The translations under genes were made by a program, and so were the position numbers. This document shows positions 20,091 through 30,670 of a stretch of 64,000 bases of DNA, piece by piece (positions within the stretch are counted from its first letter, which is position 1; each line of letters starts with the position of its first letter). The stretch comes from Limnanthes douglasii subsp. nivea (lineage: Eukaryota; Streptophyta; Magnoliopsida; Brassicales; Limnanthaceae), in the NCBI GenBank assembly GCA_036936605.1, contig JAUPFV010000005.1, positions 74,164,885-74,228,884 of the forward strand, written 5' to 3'. The notes under the pieces are model-generated. The model was not told the origin of the DNA. It saw only the letters and a program-made list of their open reading frames with translations, and made no database searches.

Positions 20091-20569
20091 AGTATCAATT
20101 ATCTTTTCATTTTTGTTTTGTTTGAACCAAAGTCCTTGGATGGCCAAGGCAGTTTTGTAATTGTGTCCGGTATTTGACCGGATAGGTCTGTTTGTTTTGA
20201 CAATTTAAAGTCCTTGGATGGCCAAGGCACTTCGGTTGTTTTAATGGGTATCTTTATTTTTCATAACTCTTGCATTCTTTCATAGTTTTTTTTAATTTTG
20301 GTGGATAATGTTTAAACAGACCTTAGTTATTTCATAAACATTCCTAAGTGAGAGTGTTTAAATTCTCTGATGACAAATGTTTAAATAGTCATCACTCCTT
20401 CAATTCAATCCGCCCGGTGTTTAAATAAAAATTTGACAAGAAACAAAGTAAAAACACTCCGAATTTTTAAGAAGGCATCAAATTTTATAAAAGAGCCCGG
20501 ACACCTCATTAAAACCTCCCCGCGCCACCAGGGTAGGAAAGAGTATGCCCCCAAATATTTACATAGTTC
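20091..20569. other. 3' region between aORF and pol of gypsy B
   Basis: It holds the overlapping 3' ends of two convergent genes. A 23-bp direct repeat containing GTCCTTGGATGGCCAAGG occurs at 20,129-20,151 and 20,207-20,229. Four copies of GTTTAAA-type motifs lie at 20,310-20,430. The post-pol motif (on the minus strand TCTTTCCTACCCTGGTGG then GGTTTTAATGAGGTG) is at about 20,499-20,550. Confidence 0.7.
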
Positions 20570-23500
20570 CTACTCCAAGTACATCCGGAGGTGCTCAATA
20601 TTCCAAGGGTGATTCAAAATCCTTACATTTTTGTCTCGGAGCTGATATGTTCCAGGCTTAAGTTTTTCAATGACCACATAGGGTCCTTCCCAAGTTGGAG
20701 CCAATTTACCGAACTACCTCTCTTTAGTGTGTAGGAAAAATTATCTTAACACCTTATCCCCCGGTTGAAAATCCCTTCTTTTGATTTTAGAAGCAAACCT
20801 GCTTCTCAACAAACCTTGATAGTGCACAGCTCTAAGGTGAGCCTTAACTCTTCTTTCCTCTATCAAGTCAAGTTGGCCTCTGATAGCCACCTCATTAGTG
20901 TCTTCGGAGAAATTATGAACTCGAAATGAAGGGAGAGTTGCTTCTATGGGAGCTATAACATCCATCCCATAGACCAAAGCAAAAGGTGATTCTTGTGTTG
21001 CAGCCCCAGGTGTAGTCCGATAAGCCCACAAAACTTCTTGCAAAAAACTAGGCCATTTTCCAACAGCCCCTTCTAAATTTTTCTTCAAACCGGACAGTAT
21101 AGTCTTGTTAGCCACCTCATACTGACCATTTTCTTGTGGATGGAAGGGTGAAGAGAAACAATGCTGTATACCTCTAGAGGCACAGTACTCTCCATCTCCT
21201 TGTTGTCGAACTGTGGCCCATTGTCTGTCGTTATCTTCTGTGGAATTCCAAATCTGCAACGGATATTGGATAAAATGAATTTTATAACACCTTTTGATGT
21301 TGTACCTGCCAATGGAGCTCCTTCGATCCACTTCGAAAAATAATCAATAGCAACAATTATTGTCGTACGTTTCGAGCAAAAGGTATAGGCTCAGAAATTG
21401 ACTCTAAAGGGATGGCTGGGATATGAATTTTATTGCTATATCTCTGGCATGGGTCACACCTCCTCACCAACTCCTTAGCATCTTGCATTATAGAGGGCCA
21501 ATAATACCCAGCCAACAAAACTCTCCTTGTTAGAGCCTTGAATCCACAGTAAGTTGATCCCTCACAATCATGTAATTCGGAGAGCACTTATTAAGATTTG
21601 TCAACACCCAAACATCATAAGAGAGGTTTACTGTAAGATTTCTTATAAAGAACATCTCTTAGGATGATAAAGCCACAAGCTTTGTACTTTGCTTTTCTTG
21701 CTATTGATTTATCCGGAGGCAAGATGCCATCTGAGAGATATTGAAGGAGAGGAAACCTTCAATCTTGAGGCTGTTTCATCTGTATATCGAAGCTTTCTTC
21801 CTCCTTACCCATACTGAGTTGAATCGAAGGGCACTCCATCATATGGATCTAAGTGTAGGATTCAGTATAGGCTATGGTTGCCAAGGAGTCTGCCAGTTCA
21901 TTTTCTGTTCGGGGTATGTGCTCATAAACAATGCTCTTGAACTTAAGTGCCACATCTTTGAGAAGAAGTAAGTATTTTATTAGCTGCTCCTTTTTGGCTT
22001 CAGATTGACCTTGCGCACGATGGATAAGAAGCTGAGAATCACTCATCAACTTGACCCTTTTGGCTCCACAAATAAGAGCTAACTTTAAACCAGCTATATC
22101 AGCTTCATATTCAGACTCATTATTAGAAGCCCTAAAAGCAAAACATATAGCTTGGTACATTTTGTCACCATACGGAGAGGTCAAACATACCCTGCACCAC
22201 ATCCCATAGTACTTGATCCACCGTCAGTCCGGACGACCCAGACTTTTTTATCTTTCACATCAGTTGTTTTCTCTGTATCCCTATCTGAATGGAATTCAAC
22301 TAAGAAATCAGCCACAGCTTGGGCTTTGATTGCTGTCGGAGGAGAAAAATCAATATCGAAGTTCCCCAGTTCCACTGACCACTTAGTCATTCTACTCGAA
22401 ATGTCTGCCTTTTGAAGAACATTTTTTAAGGGAAAAGACGTCTGTACAATAATAGGATGAGCCTGGAAATAAGGCCTCATCTTCCTTGCAGTAATCACTA
22501 GGGCTAATGCTAATTTTTCAAGCTTCAGATAGCGTTTTTCTGCATCTATCAAGCTCTTTCTGATGTAATACACCAGACGGGGATAATTATCTACCTCCCT
22601 CACCAATACGGCACTTATGGCACAACTGGAAACTGCCAAGTATATGAAGAGTGTCTCTCCATCAACAGGTTTAAATAAAGTCTTGGGGGAGGACGTATGT
22701 TTTTTAATTTCATTAAAAGCCTCATCACATTGTGAAGTCGAGTCGAATCCCTTTGTACCTTTTAAAGTTTGAAAGAAAGAGGCACACCTGTCTGAAGACC
22801 TTGGAATGAATCGATTTAATGCAGCCAACCTCCCAGTCAACCTTTGTACTTCTTTAATATTCCGAGGAGGCTCCATTTGGAATAAAGCATTAAGCTGGTC
22901 CGGATCAGGCTGTATCCCTTGCTCACTTATTATATACCACAGGAATTTCCCGGATTGTACTCCGAACACACACACTTCTCTGGATTTAGTTTCAAATTTA
23001 CTTTTACTAAGTTAGCAAAAGTTTCTCGAAGATCTGTCAAGTGTAGCTCTTCGTCCATACTTTTTACCATCATGTCATCGATGTACACTTCCATGTTTCT
23101 TCCAATTTGATCGGCAAAATCTTTGTTTACTAACCTCTAATAAGTAGCCCCGACATTTTTTAACCCAAATGACATCACCTTGTAACAATGAAGGCCCCTA
23201 TGAGTAATAAACGTAGTATGCTCATGATCCTTCAGATAAACTTGAATCTGATTGTATCCGAAGAAGGCATCCATGAAAGGAAGCAGCTTGTTCCCAGATG
23301 TGGAATCCACCAACTGATCAATCCGGGGAACTGGGTACAAATCCTTTGGGCAAGATCTATTGAGATCTGTGAAATCGATACACATGCGGCACTTGCCATT
23401 TTTCTTTTTTACCAATACCGGATTGGATGTCCATAAATGGTATTGAGACTCCTTTATGTGCCCCATTTTGGTAAGCCGGTCGACTTCTTGAACTATGGCA

Positions 23501-24514
23501 TCAGTATTTTCCTTCGAAAAAGCTCTTCCCTTTTGTACCATAGGTGTTATGTCTCTTCGGATGGATAGTTGGTGTGATATAATATCTGCTGGTACTCCGG
23601 TAACATCAGCATTGCACCAAGCAAATACATGTTGATGGCCTTTTAGAAACTTCAACATTTCACCTTTTAATTATGATGTCATTTTGGACACCATCTTAAC
23701 ACTTTTTCCCTCTTCCAAAGAATGTGTTTCGACTTCTTCAACTGGTATTAAAACTCTAGGGGTCTCTCTGGGGTCATCAATTTCACCCTCACCCCCAGAA
23801 ATCCTTTCAAACTGCTATTCTTCATTGATACGAACTGCCCCCAATGTCCGAGGAGCCAATGCTGTTGCATAACACTCTCTTGCTACCTTTTGGCACAATG
23901 TATTTCAAACATTGGTGGACTGTTGAGGCCACTGAATGCATCCTAAAGAGCCAAGAACTCCCTAGAATAGCATTATAACAAGTGGGACAATCCACTACGA
24001 CAATCAGTATTCTAACCATCATCTTAAAAGGGCCCTTGCCCAACAAAACTTCCTCTTAGAACTCCCCGATCACATCTGCTGAGCTTCCAATGAAACCCAC
24101 AATTGACCTGTTCGAACGCTGAATTACCGCTGGATTCTTCATCTTTTTGTATGAAGTTAAAAAGAGGATATTGGCTGAACTCCCAGTATCCACGAAAATT
24201 CTTCTTATCTCATTGCCCCCAATGGATGCTCATATGACAACAACATCTTCATGAGGACCTGCTATATCCCTCAGGTCATCCTCATCGAAAATAATGAAGG
24301 GAAATGGAATCTGCAATTGATAGGAAGTCATGCCTCCCTCCAGTTGGGTAGCTAAAGTATGAACATGCCTCTTCCTTGAAGAATAAGTGGGTGCTGTCAT
24401 GGTATCCCCTCCGAAAATTGTGAGTGATTCAAAAAAGTTAATAAGCCCGGACACTGTTTTGAAATGTTCCTTAATGGCACCCACTATGTTTCGAGTTGGA
24501 TCAGGGTCCAAGTA
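20570..24514 (-). pseudogene. Gypsy B pol: protease, RT, two RNase H domains, integrase
   Basis: From 24,514 downward the order is as follows. Protease holds an intact active site, VDTGSSANILF, near 24,200. RT holds HLWTSNPVLVKKKNGKCRMC, IDFTDLNRSCPKD and catalytic VYIDDMMVKS near 23,075. The first RNase H (IYLAVSSCAISAVLVRE) is degenerate. The second, archaeal-like RNase H starts WVVRTDGGSSTMGCGAG near 22,220 and continues SNESEYEADIAGL. Integrase has the zinc-binding GYYWPSIM and RRCDPCQRY, a core with IDYFSKW and TTDNGPQFDN, and the glutamate in PQENGQYEV. It ends at TAG 20,570. Frameshifts and stops lie near 21,110, 21,340, 21,600, 22,190, 23,140 and 23,660. Catalytic residues largely survive, so the copy is fairly young but not translatable. 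Confidence 0.9.
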
Positions 24515-26185
24515 CTATGACTCTACATCGAATCTCTCGATTATCACCATAGCTCCCTCCGGAGCGGATGTGCCTGCATTGTTTGGACCAGCCCGATGAG
24601 CATTATCAGGCCTATTTCCTCCTCTTCTTTTAACATATCCTCCCAACTTTCCTCTTTCAATTAAATTCTGGTCTTTTTGCTTTAAAGCAATACAATCCTC
24701 GGTGGTATGGCCAGTATCATTATGATACTGACAGATACAATTGTTACGATGCTCCCTAGAAGATTGTAGCGCAGCCGGCCTTCTATAGTGTACTTCTTCC
24801 TTCGTTTTATCATAAATGGTGGCTACACTTTCTTTTAACTCAGCAAACTACTCCGGTTGAACCCAAGGCCCTCTCTTATTTCTAGATTGCTGACTTTGGG
24901 CAGGCGCAGCTGGCTGAGACTGAGCTTTGGCTTCTTTATGACCCTGCCCGGCCTCCTTTGCCTTGTTCCTGGACTGATTTTGGTTGGGGTTTGGTGCAGC
25001 CGGGGCATACTTCACCTGCCTGTGCACCCTAGTTTTCTTTGTTTCATCCACGTTAATTTACTTTCCAACCTGATTCAGTAGACCTCCCCATGTCATGGCC
25101 TTTTTTGTGGTCACTAAATCAGCCAGATTTCCAGGGTTTAAACCTTACCTTAAAAAAACTATTGTTACTTGCTCGAAGCAATCAGCCAACCCATTTTTGG
25201 TGTTTACAAAGCGACTTATATATTCATTCTGAGATTCATTCGGTTCTTGGGAACAATGGATAATTGTGTCTCCATTTCCCTTCACCTCCTTACTTCCAAC
25301 AAACTGCCTCCGGAAGGCCACCTAGAAGGTATCGAAATTTCTGATGCACGCCTGTGGTAGGTTGTTATACCACTTTAGGGCACTCCCCGTAAAAGATTGG
25401 GAGAATACTCTACAAAGAAACGTGTCGTCATCATCGAAATTCATCATGAAATTTTTGAATTGTTCCAAGTGATTGTCCGGGTCTTTACTGCCGTTGTATT
25501 TCTCCATTTTTGTACTATCAAACCTCTTAGGGAGGTTTCTGGACAGAATCTTAGACGACAATGGAGATTGTCTCCAATTCCGGCCACGACTGAAAATAGT
25601 ATCCTCGTTAGGAGTTGCAAAGATACCTGGCTCGTCCTGGAAGACAAAAGGATCCACCAGCATCCGGTCTATGTGTCTCCGGCTATGAGACGATCCTTTG
25701 CCTATATGCCTCTTTAACTTTCCATGTCTATCCATTTTTCTTGAATACTTCTTAACCAACTTTTATTTCTTTTTAGACCAGCCCTCATCACTGCTGGATG
25801 ACAAGGACTCTTCAACTTCATCTTCGCCCGAGGAGTTACTGGAAAATTCTGAGTCTGAATCAGAGCTCTCCACCGGCTTAGACCGGTGAGAATTTTTAGA
25901 GCTAGCATGAGTTTTCTTCGTACTTACATGGGTTTCCAATGGCTCATGCTCTCTAGGGTTGTCAGTATGATGAGCAACTGATGCCTTTGACTTCTCTTTT
26001 ATGCCCATCTTTGCCCTCTCTGCCCTCAGAACTTCTATATCGCCTTTTAACCCATCACGTTCCTCGATGGTATATTCATCATTTTCTCCCATCACTTCAA
26101 GCAAAGCTGGTGGTACTTCCAGTGCGTCCGGATTCATTCGGACTGGTTTTTTTTTTTTATGGTTTTGAATGCTATATTCAGGCAC
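24515..26185 (-). pseudogene. Gypsy B gag
   Basis: The coat-like polyprotein frame begins near 26,185 (exact ATG uncertain; the first clear Met precedes NPDALEVPP). It includes an acidic Ser-rich stretch (SSDSDSEFSSNSSGEDE), the retrotransposon gag core KMEKYNGSKDPDNHLEQF and ALKWYNNLPQ (25,322-25,759), and a zinc knuckle CQYHNDTGHTTEDC near 24,710. In-frame stops at 25,763 and 25,320 and a few more break it, and it ends at TAG 24,515-24,517 before protease. A stop between gag and pro-pol is normal for some Tat elements. Plus-strand ORFs across this stretch are antisense shadows. Confidence 0.85.
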
Positions 26186-26192
26186 CGTCGTG

Positions 26193-26213
26193 CTCCCACT
26201 GTGGTCGCCAATT
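26193..26213 (-). promoter_or_regulatory. Primer-binding-like site of gypsy B
   Basis: Right after the 5' LTR on the minus strand comes ATTGGCGACCACAGTGGGA. It resembles primer-binding sites of Tat-lineage elements (TTGGCGAC...GTGGG), usually assigned to a tRNA-Arg or a related tRNA. The tRNA was not verified. Confidence 0.6.
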
Positions 26214-26633
26214 TGGTGTGGTTTATTTCCGTTTGAGGGTAATTTTATAACTTTGTCTAGAGTTTTGTGGAAGTTTGTGAGTATTTAATGTTTGGGTAGA
26301 ATGTAGAGGGAGAATTGAGCTGCCTGGTTGTATTTAATTTTCATTACCCTCATTTAATGTAGGTGGTTGGGTATTTATACCCTTATCTTTGGGCCATATG
26401 GGCTTTTGGGTTACGTTTAATGAATTCGGGTCGAGTTTAAAGACTCGTCAGTTTTAAGTAAGTAGATAGTCAGCTTAGTCAAAAAATGATTTAAGTTTTA
26501 AGTACTTTAGTTCTGTTCGGATAGTTCAGTGAATAAAAGTTGTCCGAACTACCCCTGTCCGGTGAAATGGACATTGTCCGAATTAACCCTGTCCGGTTCC
26601 CATAAGGTGTGGTGACAGAATCCGGACTCATCA
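26214..26633 (-). repeat. 5' LTR of gypsy B, complete
   Basis: This 420-bp LTR runs from TGGTGTGG to ACTCATCA on the plus strand. It contains TATTTATACCC near 26,370 as a possible promoter element and four TGTCCG motifs near 26,540-26,595. It matches the solo LTR at 6,225-6,660 end to end. Confidence 0.92.
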
Positions 26634-26883
26634 AACTTACCTCTCCCTTAAATACGCTATATGCCTCGTGAAGTCTGTATTCCGGATAAATATCTGGCAT
26701 GTGCGGATTCATTCTCTGGAATTGCTGATCCAGAGTCTCATGCGTAAGGAAAACTACAGCTGCAGGAGTGTCAGTGCGAAATTGATGTCTGACTGACCAT
26801 GAAGAAGTCTCATACTGCTCGGTAACCGTGCCATCGGAGTCTGATCCTAATTGACGAACAAGAGTACATTGTGTACGAGGCAT
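26634..26883 (-). pseudogene. PMD gene, first coding exon
   Basis: The ATG at 26,883 begins MPRTQCTLVRQLGSDSDG, the usual start of this PMD gene type. It is followed by SWSVRHQF, MNPHMPDIYPEYRLH and KGE, then GTAAGT at the exon end (26,634-26,640), where gypsy B is inserted. Just upstream, TTTTCAG precedes the ATG, suggesting a 5' UTR intron. The gene would be transcribed inward from the right MULE TIR, mirroring the transposase on the left. The body of the gene is at 15,019-16,466. How much coding sequence was lost at the truncated LTR side is unknown. Confidence 0.75.
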
Positions 26884-27079
26884 GCTGAAAATAAAGATAA
26901 CACATTGTTATATACCAAAACAAACCCAAAACAATTACCAAACACCCTTCTATATATTTAGATGCAACACATAGACATGCGCAATGAATAAGCAAGTCAA
27001 TTTGGGGTCTAACATGCTCAATTTATTAAAACATGTTAGATATCGAACATAATTTGCCCAGTATTTAAGGAATGCAAAC

Positions 27080-27215
27080 AGACCATTCGCAATTTCAGGG
27101 CAAAAAATCGAGCAAAATTGCGAACACAATGTGTCCAGTCCTGGGCAAATCGCGAAGACCGTATTCGTGATTTCCCCAAGACTGGGCACTCTGTGTTCGC
27201 AAATCTGCTCGACAC
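27080..27215. repeat. TCGCGA motif cluster near the right MULE end
   Basis: Motifs are ATTCGCAATTT (27,084), AAATTGCGAACACA (27,115), AAATCGCGAAG (27,147), GTATTCGTGATTT (27,159) and GTGTTCGCAAAT (27,193). It lies upstream of the PMD gene and resembles the clusters at 9,308-9,490 and 12,530-12,700. Confidence 0.6.
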
Positions 27216-27539
27216 AGAAACTCCTAATCTACAAAACCCATGAACCTCAATCCTTCAAAACTAAACCATAATCACTAAAAAAATATACCAAAACATCGAC
27301 AATGACTTAACTAACATATACCTCCAAGTAACTTTCCAAAAAAACAACAACAATGATATGAACATTTGAGTTTTTAGGCATACATTATAACTCTAAATAT
27401 CACTAAAAATACCTAACTAAATTGCAAAATAATTACACCAATAAGTATAGAATTCATACCTTAAGGTGTTTGCAAGTTTGGATTTAAGAAATTTTGCGTT
27501 TTTGGTGTGACAATTTTGAGAGGTTTTAGGTTAGAGAAT

Positions 27540-27645
27540 AGAGAAAAAGAGAGAGTTTTGGATAAAATAGATCTTTTATATCGGGTATTTTAGTAAATTT
27601 TAGCGTCTCATTATATCCAAATAAGGTCTCAATATAACATTGCTC
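27540..27645 (-). repeat. MULE right terminal inverted repeat
   Basis: This is the partner of 9,048-9,160. It is followed directly by TATACTTTT (27,646-27,654), the second target duplication. Confidence 0.8.
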
Positions 27646-27913
27646 TATACTTTTAAGAGGACCAATTTAGTTGTTGTAATTGACAATTGGACCACAAGTA
27701 TATGAAGCCCAATAAAAAAATTAAATTATTTTAAATGTATTAGTTTATAAAATAATAAATGAGGTATATAGTAACAATATATTATAATTTATTTCGTATA
27801 AATTTATTAATTGTATTATTTGTGAAACAATTTGTTTAGTAAGTATTAATCATATATGAATTGGACACGTGGATGATTTAAGAATATTACAAAATTATTT
27901 TTTTATTTTATAT
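27646..27913. other. AT-rich spacer between MULE and MITE
   Basis: It contains the MULE target duplication (27,646-27,654) and the MITE target duplication (27,905-27,913). There is no gene. Bases 27,830-27,900 resemble 41,520-41,605 (both end in AAGAATATTACAAA), so this may belong to the duplicated segment that continues as the PMD relics. Confidence 0.5.
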
Positions 27914-28929
27914 GGCTTTGGTTAAATTTGGTTCCAAATAATATTATCGAGTCCCATTTTTTTAAATCTTTTTTAATTATTAGATTTTGACTCTTTTGCC
28001 CTTTGACCAAGTAGAATCTTTTTTGTCTTTTAATGGTTTTTGGGTACATTTAACTTAAACATTAAAAACAAAAAATTATCTCCCCATTCTTCTTCTTATA
28101 CACAAAATTTTACAAAATTTCAAGAAATTAAAAAAACTCTTAAAACTTAAAAAACCCCTCAAACCTCCAAAAGCTCCAAAAAATCTTCGAAAAAAGTCAT
28201 CTTATATTCTGATGAATATTAAGGAGATGAACCTTGGTAAGGAACACATAACTCCAAATAATGTAGTATTTTTAACCAATTCGTTAAAAAGTTTCTATTT
28301 TTGAAGTTCTTCCCGATTTGAAAAGAACTGATCCTGTGTTTCCCCGGCAGTTGAGAACTGAACCCGTGTTCCCCGCCGGTTAACAAATTGTCACCCGACG
28401 GGACCAAGAACACCTACGCGAAAAACCCTCAATTCCAACACAAATCGAACCTAAAAACTCTATTCTAACACAAATCCAAGCATCTTACATCAACAAATAA
28501 CTACAAACACCTAAATAAACATAGATTTGCATATTTTATCATCCTAAATAGCTCAAATCTACAAAACCATTAAAACCTAAAAAATAACAAAAAACCTAAG
28601 GAAAATAGATTTTTACTTTTTCCCCTTGCCCATTTGTTGTTGTTTATTGGATTAGAGTACTCCTAAGTTTATGAAGAACCCTTTCTTGTAAGCTGAATCT
28701 TTAGTTTTGTGATTTTTGAATTTGGAAGTTTAGTGAGGGAGAGGGAAAAAATAGGGAAGAAGATAGAGTTTGGGGCTGTTTGGTTTTGGGGATGATTAGA
28801 GTTTAAGGTTAGGACTTAGTAAATCAGTAGGGGGTATTTTCGGTAAAAAGTTGGGGATGGTTAAATTTTGTATGGAGCTACTTAAAAATGGGGTTGGTTA
28901 CCAATTTAGGACCAGATTTAGCCAAAGCC
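27914..28929. mobile_element. MULE-type MITE or non-autonomous MULE
   Basis: Inverted termini (GGCTTTGGTTAAATTTGG at left; right end reads GGCTTTGGCTAAATCTGG in reverse complement) are flanked by ATTTTATAT (27,905-27,913) and TTTTTATAT (28,930-28,938), a 9-bp duplication with one mismatch. It is 1,016 bp long. No transposase is visible. The centre has an imperfect direct repeat (GAACTGATCC...CCCCGGCAG at 28,326 and GAACTGAACC...CCCCGCCGG at 28,353). The termini differ from the 9,048-27,645 MULE, so it is another family. Confidence 0.75.
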
Positions 28930-28964
28930 TTTTTATATTAGCTTAAAAATATTAGTTCACAAAA

Positions 28965-30670
28965 TGATAAGATAACGCGTCCATTCGGATATAATCATGA
29001 GTTCTTGTGAAAAATTATTTGTTAAAATTCTATTTGACATTGTATTTGTTTATTTTCGCATGATTATGTCACATATATCGAATTTATTTAGAAGTATTTA
29101 TAAAAGTAATACAAGTAATGTTATTGAGATGGACTCACAATATTTTGTCAATGCTCGTGAAACACCATACATTTTCTTTATCGTTCAAGGCGCGTTTATA
29201 AACATGTTATTGTTCATGATTTATCTGATTAGGAATCTACTAATTTTTTATCTCCTCGTTAAACTAAACATTATGCACAAATTAATCTGTGCACCTAAAA
29301 GGTTTGCACACCTTAATACGAAATTTGTGTTGTTCGTATAAAATTCAACTACTTATCTGTTTTTATTCGTTATACAATACACTAAGACAATAAAACCTCT
29401 ATGGTCTAATGCGATGGTACATAAGATTTTTAGGACATCATTCGGTGATCTTATGGACGTCCTGGGATGTTTGGAAAAATAAACATCACTCATCAAACGA
29501 TGAAATTCAAATACTATTTATTTCAATTTTGGTTTGTTGAGTTGATGGTTACACTAGACGACGTCAATGATATTAGGGATCTTCTAGTGACACTCGATAT
29601 TTTAGAGCTTTTGGTGTTTACGGATGGTAATGAGAAGTTCTAATATTTATTTCTCATCCTTAAAATTAGTGTTTGGGAAATAAAAGAAAAGTTTGTTTCA
29701 TTGAACATGAGCAATAATGATGTTCATCTCTAATGGTTAAAAAACAATTGTCTGAAGTATATGAACAATGACACTCTTATGGAAGCTAATGTCACTAACA
29801 CAACCCATAATGTAATTTCTTTAGACTATCTTCACTTTTTAGAGCATCTAAAATATTTGCTGAAATATAAATAGGATGCAAAGAGAGTGACTCAGACAAA
29901 CTACTCTCTTTAGGTAAATATTCCTTTCAAAGTCAAAAATATTTTACAGTTTTATTGAGATATTAAAAGTGTAGATTTATGGTCGATACATAGGTTGGGG
30001 GCAATGCTACACACTGATTATTTTTGTATCAACTCGTGGTATATGTTTAGATATTCTTCGAGTAAAGTTTAATCACAAATGAATACTGGGATTCGTTCAG
30101 TCATACTATCCAAATTTTTCGAGATATAAATCTAAGATTAGTTTTAATTTGAGATTTTATTATTATTTTTAGTTTTTATTATTATCAATTAAAATATAAT
30201 TGTAATTTTTTATTTGTTAGGTTAATTTCTAGTTATTTACACATAATTAGAAAATATGAGTCAATTGTATGGATAAAGCTAACGTTAAAGTCATTCGACA
30301 ACATTAAATATAATTTTTTATATCATGACATTCGATACTTTGACCATATTCAGGGGATCTCATGTTAAACAAAACATTATTATTTAAGGTTACTAGACAC
30401 ACTAGATAAAATAATCCTTGAGATCGATATATGTGAAGAAACTAGTTAGATTATCTCAAACATGATGAGCACAAAGGTCCAAAAGACAACAAAAGGCTTC
30501 AAATTACGGATTTGAGTTATCCATTTTGGTACATGGCTAATTTATGGTACATAGTATCCAACCAAGTTTGTTAAACCTAAAAATATATGCCACATAAAAC
30601 CATAAATCGAGCACATATGGGGCCAATACCACTCATATTGGTGCAAGTGTTTGAACGTTTATTTTCGTAT
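28965..30670 (+). pseudogene. PMD relic, copy 2
   Basis: Reading across frames gives WNSNTIYFNFG then ELMVTLDDVNDIRDLLV near 29,500-29,590 and ISLDYLHFLEHL near 29,820. These match the PMD blocks of the MULE gene (EMMVTLDN, ISLDYLQFLEH). Further C-terminal similarity (HFGTWLIYG, IEHIWGQYHSYW) extends to about 30,670. Stops occur every few codons. It is closely related at DNA level to 41,885-43,150. There is no transposase nearby and no TIRs were identified, so whether it came with a MULE is open. Confidence 0.65.

Larger units (their letters stand above)
16467..26633 (-). mobile_element. Ty3/gypsy Tat-type element, family B, nested in the MULE
   Basis: The element runs right to left: 5' LTR 26,214-26,633, primer-binding-like site, gag, pro-RT-RNaseH-RNaseH-IN, post-pol motif, antisense ORF (plus strand 17,132-20,090), polypurine tract and a truncated 3' LTR (16,467-16,704). 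LTRs begin TGATGAGTCC and end CACACCA in element orientation. The overlapping LTR parts differ at roughly 16 of about 235 positions by eye. The 3' LTR lacks its outer part, so no target duplication can be seen. Insertion lies just after a GTAAGT donor in the PMD gene, that is in an intron. Two RNase H domains and the antisense ORF point to the Tat lineage. Confidence 0.9.
9048..27645 (+). mobile_element. Mutator-like element (MULE) with four gene modules and nested insertions
   Basis: Terminal inverted repeats define the ends: GGGCAACGCTATATTGAG at 9,048 and, in reverse complement from 27,645, GAGCAATGTTATATTGAG. Similarity continues for about 100 bp. They are flanked by a 9-bp duplication with one mismatch. 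Inside, left to right, lie a transposase plus OTU gene (plus strand), a divergent pair of related small ORFs (13.4-14.7 kb) and a PMD gene (minus strand) starting just inside the right TIR. A hAT MITE and a 10.2-kb gypsy element are nested in it. Without them the MULE is about 7.9 kb. All larger genes carry stops or frameshifts, so this copy is not autonomous now. Confidence 0.85.

Noticed and set aside
26193..26213. tRNA gene at the LTR junctions
   Set aside because: Only a primer-binding-like site is present; no cloverleaf or A/B boxes were seen here or elsewhere in the window.
25397..26250. Several plus-strand ORFs of 60-106 codons
   Set aside because: All are antisense to family B gag, which is supported by the gag core and zinc knuckle.
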